64,000 nt of DNA from Mycobacterium sp. 852002-51163_SCH5372311. Its GTDB lineage: Bacteria > Actinomycetota > Actinomycetes > Mycobacteriales > Mycobacteriaceae. The notes under the pieces are model-generated. The model did not search any database. It saw only the letters and a list, made by a program, of their open reading frames with translations, and was not told the DNA's origin. The stretch lies in assembly GCF_001667115.1 (NCBI RefSeq), contig NZ_LZIJ01000109.1, positions 62,001 through 126,000 of the forward strand. The letters are read 5' to 3'. This document shows, one piece after another, positions 57,469-64,000 of this stretch. How positions within the stretch are numbered: position 1 is the stretch's first letter; every line of letters starts with the position of its first letter. Both the position numbers and the translations under genes were made by a program.

Positions 57469-58164
57469 TCAGCAGCCGCAATCCTCGCCGCGCCAGGCCC
57501 GGATGCCCGACCAGATTGCGATCCCGGCGATGGCGAGCCCGATCACCGGGTCCACCCACCAAGCACCGGACCAGCTGGCGGTGATCGCCAGACCGATCAG
57601 CACCCCGGCGGCCTGGGCAGCACACAGGTAGTTCTGGGTACCTTCGCCCTTGGTCGCCCCGGAGCCCAGTCGCGCGGCCAGTCTGTGCTTGACCCAACCC
57701 AATGTCGGCATCAGGACGAGAGCCAGCGCCGTCAGCCCGATACCGATCAGCGAGGTCTCGGCGTGCCTGCCCTCGACCAAGTGGTGAATCGACTCGGCGG
57801 CGATGTATGGCGCGGTCAACCAGAACGAGACCGCGACCCCGCGCTGGGCCCGTCGCTCGGACTTGTCGCAGTGGGTGCGTGAGCCGCTGAAGCGCCAGAT
57901 CACCATCGCGCTGGCCAGCCCCTCGGGCGCGCTGCCCAGCGCCCACCCGGTCAGCGCGACCGACCCGACCGCCAGGCCCTGCCACAGCCCGATCGCGCCC
58001 TCGGAAAGCATCACCACCAGGCTCACCCACGCCAGCCGCCGGGCCCATCGCGCGCTGCGCTGCCATCCGGCGTCGCGGGTGTCAGGCACTTGCAACGCGG
58101 GTCCGTCGCAGCAGGTATCAACCCCGGTATTGCCGACCGAGGGGGAAGTAGTCACCGGCCGCAT
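57469..58164 (-). CDS. CDF-like cation transporter with Cys-rich termini (Rv3271c-like)
   Basis: A 231-residue membrane protein with five to six hydrophobic segments resembling a cation diffusion facilitator: [51 protein letters not shown] near 44-95. The N-terminus has TCCDGP and the C-terminus ends EDCGC, which suggests soft-metal binding. The C-terminal cytoplasmic CDF domain is absent. Next to pacL1-ctpC, a role in metal handling is plausible but unproven. Confidence 0.82.
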   Translation of the reverse strand: MRPVTTSPSVGNTGVDTCCDGPALQVPDTRDAGWQRSARWARRLAWVSLVVMLSEGAIGLWQGLAVGSVALTGWALGSAPEGLASAMVIWRFSGSRTHCDKSERRAQRGVAVSFWLTAPYIAAESIHHLVEGRHAETSLIGIGLTALALVLMPTLGWVKHRLAARLGSGATKGEGTQNYLCAAQAAGVLIGLAITASWSGAWWVDPVIGLAIAGIAIWSGIRAWRGEDCGC

Positions 58165-58280
58165 CTCACGATGCTAAAGGCAAGGCGGGGCTCGGCGCTG
58201 TAAAGCTGGCGAGCGGCGGCGGCGGGCGTGTCGTTAATCTGTCTAACCAGTACGACGTGACGGACGGAGAGACGACGCCG

Positions 58281-59198
58281 ATGGCACGCACCGACAACGA
58301 CACCTGGGACCTCGCGACCAGCGTGGGAGCCACCGCCACCATGGTGGCCGCCGGACGTGCCCGGGCCACCAGAGCGGGACTGATCGACGACCCCTTCGCC
58401 GAGCCGCTGGTGCGCGCGGTAGGCATCGACTTCTTCACCCGGTGGGCCGGCGGCGAACTCGACTCCGCCGCGGTCGACGAACCCGCCGCCCCGTGGGGCA
58501 TGCAGCGCATGACCGACCTGCTGGCCGCCCGCACCCGCCACATCGACGCGTTCTTCGCCGAAGCGGCGGCGGTGGGGATACGCCAGGCGGTCATCTTGGC
58601 CTCCGGCCTGGACGCTCGCGGATACCGGCTGAAATGGCCGGCCGGCACGACGGTGTTCGAGATCGACCAGCCCCAGGTCATCGAGTTCAAGGCCGCGACC
58701 ATCGCCGGTCTCGGCGCCGAACCGACCGCCGACATCCGCGCCGTCCCCATCGACCTGCGGCACGACTGGCCGTCGGCGCTCCGCGATGCCGGCTTCGACA
58801 CCGAACGTCCCGCCGCGTGGGCGGCCGAGGGCCTGCTGGGGTTCCTGCCGCCGGATGCCCAGGACCGGTTGCTGGACAGCGTCACCGCCCTCAGCTCCGA
58901 CGGCAGCCGGCTGATGGCCGAAATCTTCATGAATTCCGGTCCCAATCTGGCGGCGTTGAATGCCGCCGGTCAGCGATGGCGCGAGCAGGGTCTCGACGTC
59001 GTAATGGAGAACCTGGGTTTCCCCGGCGAACGCAACGATGTGGCCACCTACCTGGACCAGCGCGGTTGGGAAACGGCGCGAACCCCGCTCAACAAGTTGT
59101 TGGCCGACAACGGATTACCGGTGCACCCCGCCGGGGCCGATGGAGACGCGCCGTTCGCCCGCAACTACTACTGCACCGCGGTATTGCACAAGAATTGA
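58281..59198 (+). CDS. Class I SAM-dependent methyltransferase (TIGR00027 family)
   Basis: A 305-residue member of the large mycobacterial family of putative O-methyltransferases: [72 protein letters not shown] (SAM site near 115-145) and [18 protein letters not shown]. The substrate is unknown. ATG 58281 (MARTDND) is the family start; GTG 58257 adds eight residues. It is followed 10 bp later by the CoA-transferase gene. Confidence 0.9.
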   Translation: MARTDNDTWDLATSVGATATMVAAGRARATRAGLIDDPFAEPLVRAVGIDFFTRWAGGELDSAAVDEPAAPWGMQRMTDLLAARTRHIDAFFAEAAAVGIRQAVILASGLDARGYRLKWPAGTTVFEIDQPQVIEFKAATIAGLGAEPTADIRAVPIDLRHDWPSALRDAGFDTERPAAWAAEGLLGFLPPDAQDRLLDSVTALSSDGSRLMAEIFMNSGPNLAALNAAGQRWREQGLDVVMENLGFPGERNDVATYLDQRGWETARTPLNKLLADNGLPVHPAGADGDAPFARNYYCTAVLHKN

Positions 59199-59208
59199 GG
59201 AGCTCGGA

Positions 59209-60402
59209 ATGTCGAACAGCGAGGCGGTCAAGCCACTTGACGGGTTCCGGGTACTGGATTTCACCCAGAACGTCGCCGGACCGCTGGCCGGACAGGTGCT
59301 GGCCGACCTCGGCGCCGAAGTCATCAAGATCGAGGCGCCCGGCGGCGAGGCGGCCCGTCACATCACCGCCGTTTTGCCCGGGCGCCCGCCGCTGGCCACC
59401 TACTTCCTGCCCAACAACCGGGGCAAGAAGTCGGTGACGGTGGACCTGACCGACGAAGAGTCCAAGCAGCAGGTGCTGAACTTGGCCGACACCGCCGACG
59501 TGGTGCTGGAAGGGTTTCGTCCCGGGGTCATGGAGAAGATGGGCCTGGGACCCGACGACCTGCGGTCACGCAACCCCAAGCTGATCTACGCCCGCCTGTC
59601 GGCCTTCGGCGGCAACGGCCCGCACAGCAGCAGGCCGGGTGTCGACCTGATGGTCGCCGCCGAGTCGGGCATGACCACGGGGATGCCCACCCCGGACGGC
59701 AAGCCGCAGATCATCCCGTTCCAGCTCGTCGACAACGCCAGCGGCCATGTCCTGGCCCAGGCGGTGCTGGCCGCGCTGCTCAACAGGGAGCGCCACGGCG
59801 TGGCCGACACCGTCCGGGTCGCCATGTACGACGTTGCGGTGGGGCTGCAGGCCAACCAGCTGACCATCCATCTGAACCGTCCCGCCGCGCCCCCGAACAG
59901 CAGCGCCGACCAGGCGCCGAAAGCCAAGCGGCGCAAGGGGGTCGGGTTCGCCACCCAGCCGTCCGACGCCTACCGGGCCGCCGACGGCTACCTCGTGCTG
60001 TCCGCATATGTGCCCAAGCACTGGGCGAAGCTGTGCGAGATCATCGGCCGCCCCGACCTGCTCGAAGACGAGCGATTCATCGACCAGCGTGCACGGGCCC
60101 TCAACTACCCCGAATTGACCGAAGAACTCGAGTCCGCCCTGGCCGCCAAAACCGCTGCCGAATGGGTCGAGCTGCTCCACGAAGGCGGACTCATGGCCTG
60201 TCTGCCCTACACCTGGAAGCAGGTCGTCGACACTCCGCTATTCGCCGAGAACGACCTCGCCCTGGACGTCGGCAGCGGGGACAGAGCGATCACGGTGATC
60301 CGCACGCCGGCTCGCTACTCCAGCTTCAGCGCCGTGGCAACCGATCCGCCGCCGGCGCTCGGCGAGCACAACGACACATTTCTCGCGCCGGACTCAAGTT
60401 AA
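59209..60402 (+). CDS. Class III (CaiB/BaiF) CoA-transferase
   Basis: A 397-residue CoA-transferase: PLDGFRVLDFTQNVAGPLAGQVLADLGAEVIKIE at 9-42, NRGKKSVTVDL, SAFGGNGPHSSRPGVDLMVAAESG near 140-163 with the catalytic Asp in GVDLMVAAESG, and PSDAYRAADGYLVLSAY. It moves CoA between organic acids; the acid pair is unknown. ATG 59209 has a gagg Shine-Dalgarno. It corresponds to Rv3272. Confidence 0.92.
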   Translation: MSNSEAVKPLDGFRVLDFTQNVAGPLAGQVLADLGAEVIKIEAPGGEAARHITAVLPGRPPLATYFLPNNRGKKSVTVDLTDEESKQQVLNLADTADVVLEGFRPGVMEKMGLGPDDLRSRNPKLIYARLSAFGGNGPHSSRPGVDLMVAAESGMTTGMPTPDGKPQIIPFQLVDNASGHVLAQAVLAALLNRERHGVADTVRVAMYDVAVGLQANQLTIHLNRPAAPPNSSADQAPKAKRRKGVGFATQPSDAYRAADGYLVLSAYVPKHWAKLCEIIGRPDLLEDERFIDQRARALNYPELTEELESALAAKTAAEWVELLHEGGLMACLPYTWKQVVDTPLFAENDLALDVGSGDRAITVIRTPARYSSFSAVATDPPPALGEHNDTFLAPDSS

Positions 60403-60440
60403 CGACAAATGTGCATTATTTGAATTCTTTGAATTGCCGA

Positions 60441-60459
60441 TGAATCCGCTTCGGATTCA
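60441..60459. promoter_or_regulatory. Hairpin 1 between the CoA-transferase and SulP genes
   Basis: Perfect 8-bp arms TGAATCCG and CGGATTCA with a CTT loop, 38 bp after the CoA-transferase stop, in unusually AT-rich DNA. There is no T tract, so this is not a classic terminator. Confidence 0.5.
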
Positions 60460-60506
60460 CCGCATTTGCAAAGTCGTCGACGAGGATTTCTACAGAATGC
60501 TTTAGG

Positions 60507-60526
60507 GGGCAGCATATTTGCTGCCC
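60507..60526. promoter_or_regulatory. Hairpin 2 in the leader of the SulP gene
   Basis: Perfect 8-bp arms GGGCAGCA and TGCTGCCC with a TATT loop, 83 bp before the SulP start. It could be an operator or a leader structure. Confidence 0.5.
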
Positions 60527-60609
60527 GCAAATTTGGCCGATTCACGTTCAACGGCGAGCGCTCATGACTGCAGCCGGCCACCTGACTGACCGGTTCGAGG
60601 AGTCAAACG

Positions 60610-62889
60610 ATGACGACCGACGTCCAGAGTCAACCCGGGAAAACCGATACCAACCGGCTCGTCGGTGCGCTCAGGTCCGGCGCCTTCCTGCCAAACCTGC
60701 GGCACGACATACCGTCGTCGATCGTCGTCTTCCTTGTGGCGCTGCCCCTTTCGCTGGGGATCGCCATCGCCTCCGGGGCGCCGCTGATGGCAGGTTTGAT
60801 CGCGGCGGTGGTCGGCGGCATCGTCGCAGGCTCCCTCGGTGGCTCGATGCTGCAGGTCAGCGGGCCGGCCGCGGGCCTCACCGTGGTAGTCGCCGGTCTG
60901 ATCAGCGACTTCGGCTGGCAGATGACGTGCATCATCACCATGTGCGCCGGTGGGATCCAGATCCTGTTCGGCGTGGTCAAGGTGGCTCGCGCCGCACTCG
61001 GCGTGGCTCCTGTCGTGGTGCACGCCATGCTGGCCGGCATCGGCGTCACCATCGTTTTGCAGCAGGTCCACGTCCTGATGGGCGGCTCGTCACGCAGCTC
61101 GGCGTGGAAGAACATCGAAGCGCTGCCCGGCGGCATCCTCCACCACGAGCTGCACGAAGTGATCGTGGGCGGCATCGTCATCGCCATCCTGCTGTTGTGG
61201 CCCAAGCTGCCCGCCAAGATCCGCTTCATTCCCGGCGCCCTGGTGGCCATCGTGGCGGCCACCGCGGTCGCCGAGGCGGCGGGGCTGGAAGGCGTGGACC
61301 GAATCAACCTTTCCGGCAACTTCTTCCACGCCATCGGCTTGCCGCAGCTGCCCCCCACCACCCCGGGCGGAGTGCCGTGGATCCACGAGATCAGCGGCGT
61401 GGCCCTGGGTGTCGTCACCGTCGCCCTGATCGCCAGCGTCGAATCGCTGCTGTCGGCGGTCGCGGTCGACAAGCTGCACAACGGCCCGCGCGCGAACTTC
61501 AACCGGGAGATGATCGGACAGGGCAGCGCCAACCTGGTGTCGGGGCTGCTGGGTGGCCTGCCGATCACCGGGGTCATCGTCCGCAGCTCCACGAACGTAG
61601 CCGCCGGCGCTCGCAGCCGGGCCTCGGCGATACTGCACGGCATCTGGATCCTGCTGTTCGCGTCGCTGCTGACCGATCTGGTGGAACTCATACCCAAGGC
61701 AGCGCTGGCCGGCCTGCTGATCGTCATCGGCATCCAGCTGGTGAAGCTGGCCCACATCAAACTCGCTTGGCGCACAGGGAATTTCGCCATCTACACCATC
61801 ACCATCGGATGCGTGATATTCCTGAACCTGCTCGAGGGTGTGGCGATTGGACTCGGCGTCGCGATCTTCATGCTGTTGACGCGGTTGGTACGCGCACCGA
61901 TCGAGGCCCGGCCGTACGGGGACGCCGAGTCGAAAAACTGGCGGATCGACATCGACGGCACGCTCAGCTTCCTGCTGCTGCCCCGCCTGACCACGGTGCT
62001 GTCCACGATGCCGCCCGGGTCTCACGTGCGGCTCACGCTCAACGCGGACTACATCGACGAGGCGGTCTCCGAAGCCATTTCCGACTGGCGTTTGGCGCAC
62101 GAGGCGACGGGTGGGGCCGTTGTCATCGTCGAGACGTCGCCGGCGACACTGCATCACGCACACACCAGCCGGCCCAAGCGTCATTACCGGCGCCCGCCGG
62201 CGCAGGCCGTTTCGCGCAACGGAGACCACGGCGCCCATGGGGACGCCGGGCTTTCGATTCTCGACGGCGTCGACGCTTACCATCGGGACGGTCGCGGAGA
62301 GCTGTACCCGCGGCTTGCCGACCTGACCGAAGCGACGACACCGAGTGCGGTGTTCCTCACCTGCGCCGACTCTCGGGTCTTGCCGGACGTGATCACCGCC
62401 AGTGGGCCGGGCGACTTGTATATCGTCCGCAACGTCGGCAACCTGGTGCCCACCGATGCGACCGACCGATCGGTGGATGCCGTGCTCGACATCGCGTTCA
62501 ACCAGTTCGGTGTGACTTCCGTTGTGGTGTGCGGCCATTCGTCGTGCCGGGCGATGGAGGTCCTGCATTCCGGACTTCATGACGCCGGCGACCACACGGC
62601 TGTCGGCCAGTGGCTCGAACACGGTCGTGACAGCCTCGCCGCGTTCCGGGACGGTCATCCGGCACGCGTGGGTGCGGAATCCGACGGCCTGCGCGAGGCC
62701 GACCAGCTGGCCATCGTGAACGTGGTTGTGCAGATGGAAAAGCTGGCCCGCAACCCGATCTTGGCCCCCGCCAAGGCCGCCGGCACTTTGAAGGTCTACG
62801 GCATGTTCTTCGACATTTCGACGGCCCGTGTCTACGAGGTGAATCAGCAGGGACTCGTGCGGCCCGTCGAGCCTGCGGCCGTGACCTAG
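60610..62889 (+). CDS. SulP transporter fused to a beta-carbonic anhydrase
   Basis: A 759-residue fusion. Residues 25-440 form a SulP transporter with 10-12 membrane segments (HDIPSSIVVFLVALPLSLGIAIASGAPLMAGL, GLLGGLPITGVIVRSSTNVAAGARSR). The STAS region near 445-510 looks reduced. Residues 535-745 form a beta-carbonic anhydrase with zinc ligands Cys585, Asp587, His643 and Cys646 (TCADSR and CGHSSC). Bicarbonate transport linked to CO2 hydration is the likely role. ATG 60610 follows cgaggag. It corresponds to Rv3273. Confidence 0.94.
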   Translation: MTTDVQSQPGKTDTNRLVGALRSGAFLPNLRHDIPSSIVVFLVALPLSLGIAIASGAPLMAGLIAAVVGGIVAGSLGGSMLQVSGPAAGLTVVVAGLISDFGWQMTCIITMCAGGIQILFGVVKVARAALGVAPVVVHAMLAGIGVTIVLQQVHVLMGGSSRSSAWKNIEALPGGILHHELHEVIVGGIVIAILLLWPKLPAKIRFIPGALVAIVAATAVAEAAGLEGVDRINLSGNFFHAIGLPQLPPTTPGGVPWIHEISGVALGVVTVALIASVESLLSAVAVDKLHNGPRANFNREMIGQGSANLVSGLLGGLPITGVIVRSSTNVAAGARSRASAILHGIWILLFASLLTDLVELIPKAALAGLLIVIGIQLVKLAHIKLAWRTGNFAIYTITIGCVIFLNLLEGVAIGLGVAIFMLLTRLVRAPIEARPYGDAESKNWRIDIDGTLSFLLLPRLTTVLSTMPPGSHVRLTLNADYIDEAVSEAISDWRLAHEATGGAVVIVETSPATLHHAHTSRPKRHYRRPPAQAVSRNGDHGAHGDAGLSILDGVDAYHRDGRGELYPRLADLTEATTPSAVFLTCADSRVLPDVITASGPGDLYIVRNVGNLVPTDATDRSVDAVLDIAFNQFGVTSVVVCGHSSCRAMEVLHSGLHDAGDHTAVGQWLEHGRDSLAAFRDGHPARVGAESDGLREADQLAIVNVVVQMEKLARNPILAPAKAAGTLKVYGMFFDISTARVYEVNQQGLVRPVEPAAVT

Positions 62890-62890
62890 C

Positions 62891-63331
62891 TCAGCTTTGC
62901 GGCAGCCGCACGACCTGAAGAAAGAACTCGTCGATTTGCCGCACCGCGCTGATGAATTGGTCGAGGTCGACCGGCTTGGTGACGTAGGCGTTGGCGTGCA
63001 GTTGGTAACTGCGCAGGATGTCCTCCTCGGCCGAGGAGGTAGTGAGCACGACGACCGGGATGCGGGACAGGTCGGGATCGAACTTGATCTTCTCGAGCAG
63101 TTGCCTGCCGTCGTATTTCGGCAGGTTCAAGTCGAGCAGGATCAGGTCGGGTCGCGGCGCGTCCTGGTATTCGCCGCGTCGGTAGAGGAAGTTCAGTCCC
63201 TCCTCACCGTCGTGCGCGACGTGCAGGCGGTTGCTGAGCTTGTTGTGCTCGAATGCTTCCCGGGTGATGAGCTCGTCGCCCGGGTCGTCTTCGACGAGCA
63301 GAATCTCGATTGGTCGGCCGTCCGGAATCAT
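62891..63331 (-). CDS. Single-domain response regulator (Rcp1-like)
   Basis: A 146-residue receiver domain with no output domain. The acidic pocket is VEDD (13-16), the phospho-acceptor Asp67 ([13 protein letters not shown]), the Thr/Ser [10 protein letters not shown] and Lys in [11 protein letters not shown]. The long loop [16 protein letters not shown] is typical of Rcp1 proteins that pair with phytochrome-like kinases. ATG 63331 overlaps the kinase stop (ATGA), so the two form a cognate pair. Confidence 0.93.
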   Translation of the reverse strand: MIPDGRPIEILLVEDDPGDELITREAFEHNKLSNRLHVAHDGEEGLNFLYRRGEYQDAPRPDLILLDLNLPKYDGRQLLEKIKFDPDLSRIPVVVLTTSSAEEDILRSYQLHANAYVTKPVDLDQFISAVRQIDEFFLQVVRLPQS

Positions 63332-64000
63332 TCGCGCGCTCCTTCTGCTGGGTCCGCCGAGACGGCGGAGTGTTGTGCGTCCGCGCCGGCCAGTAACAGC
63401 TCGGCGTCAGGCTCGACACCAGGTTGAGCGGTAGGCACCTTGAACTCGAACCGGGTCCCGTCGGTGTACGACGTGTCGATCCCGATGGTGCCGCCGTGGT
63501 GCTCGACTATTTTCTTGCACAGCGCCAGGCCCAAACCGGTTCCGCCGTACACGTCGCGGCCGTGCAGGCGCTGGAAAATCAAAAAGACCTTGTCGGTGAA
63601 CTCTGGTGCGATGCCGATACCGTTGTCAGTGACGGTGACCACGATGTCGTCGGTGCGCTGTTGGCAGTCGATGACGACGCGGGGTGCACGATCTTCCCGG
63701 CGAAACTTGACCGCGTTGCCAATCAGGTTCTGCCACAACATGGTCAGCAGCATCGGGTCGCCGGTGATCTGCGGCAGCCCGTGCTCCGGGCGCACGATCT
63801 GGGCGTCGGATTCCTCTATCGCGGTGGCCAGGTTGGCCAGCGCGGCATCCAGCGCGTCGTCAAGGTCCACCTCGGCGCTCGTCGTCCCCAGCCGGCCGAC
63901 CCGGGAGAAGCTGAGCAGGTCGTTGATCAGTACCTGCATGCGTTTGGCCCCGTCGACCGCGTAGCCGATGTATTCGGAGGCGCGGTCGTCGAGCTTGTCG
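63328..64000 (-). CDS. Sensor histidine kinase, C-terminal part (5' end beyond the window)
   Basis: The frame is open to the window edge, so at least 223 C-terminal residues are present. They include the end of the HisKA dimerisation helix ([13 protein letters not shown]) and a full HATPase domain: N-box [14 protein letters not shown]1 [15 protein letters not shown]-box VFLIFQRLH and G2 [18 protein letters not shown]. The conserved His and the sensor domain lie outside the window. The style matches Cph1-type kinases that signal to Rcp1-like regulators. Confidence 0.92.
   Translation of the reverse strand, partial: DKLDDRASEYIGYAVDGAKRMQVLINDLLSFSRVGRLGTTSAEVDLDDALDAALANLATAIEESDAQIVRPEHGLPQITGDPMLLTMLWQNLIGNAVKFRREDRAPRVVIDCQQRTDDIVVTVTDNGIGIAPEFTDKVFLIFQRLHGRDVYGGTGLGLALCKKIVEHHGGTIGIDTSYTDGTRFEFKVPTAQPGVEPDAELLLAGADAQHSAVSADPAEGARE

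Overview
The window is chromosomal DNA of a Mycobacterium, probably a slow grower. It is GC-rich, uses many GTG and TTG starts, has tightly overlapping genes, and carries a long run of genes in the order known (from memory) for M. tuberculosis Rv3226c to Rv3273: hmces, aroA, rsgA, desA3, ppk2, secA1, lpqB-mtrB-mtrA, tmk, sahH, rubB-rubA-alkB, manA, pmmA, whiB2, fbiA-fbiB, mamA, manB, wbbL, rmlD, an LCP gene, pacL1-ctpC and a SulP-carbonic anhydrase fusion. RNA genes, CRISPR arrays, insertion sequences and prophage genes were not seen.

Layout. 1-4.3 kb: a beta-oxidation dehydrogenase, an HMCES-type DNA-protein crosslink enzyme, aroA and rsgA. 4.3-9.7 kb: an accessory block with an HxlR regulator facing a thiolase across a clean palindromic operator, then an NmrA-like protein, the relic of a second thiolase, a nitrilase, a DUF302 protein and a VIT-type metal transporter. 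9.8-15.4 kb: the DesA3 desaturase and its reductase, whose promoters carry the same paired operators, then PPK2 and a wax ester/triacylglycerol synthase with an altered active site. 15.6-20.6 kb: a K+/H+ antiporter with its TrkA-C subunit, small conserved genes, MddA-like methyltransferase, Hsp20 with a textbook terminator, and a little-known gap. 20.6-35.2 kb: core functions (SecA1, ribosome hibernation factor, LpqB-MtrB-MtrA, thymidylate kinase, SahH) and the alkane hydroxylase operon. 35.5-54.8 kb: amino-acid permease, mannose/rhamnose sugar-nucleotide and cell-wall genes, WhiB2, F420 biosynthesis, the MamA methylase with an accessory Nudix-nuclease pair, and a LytR-CpsA-Psr ligase. 54.9-64 kb: PacL1-CtpC metal efflux, a CDF-like protein, a methyltransferase, a CoA-transferase, the SulP-carbonic anhydrase fusion and a response regulator with a histidine kinase cut off by the window edge.

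The least explained part of the window is not coding. Two intergenic elements (16184-16335 and 35347-35517) are each built from exactly 20-bp repeat units on both sides of a 31-32 bp core. The units on the right are inverted relative to those on the left, so each element could fold as one long iterated hairpin. I do not recognise this family. Three other repeat families are present: a 58-59 bp palindrome with outer arms CGAGSGTGCG (3 copies, all just 3' of genes), a 44-bp tandem direct repeat (42272-42371), and a 54-61 bp palindrome that brackets a DUF559-type nuclease gene. References to M. tuberculosis orthologues are from memory and were not checked by alignment.
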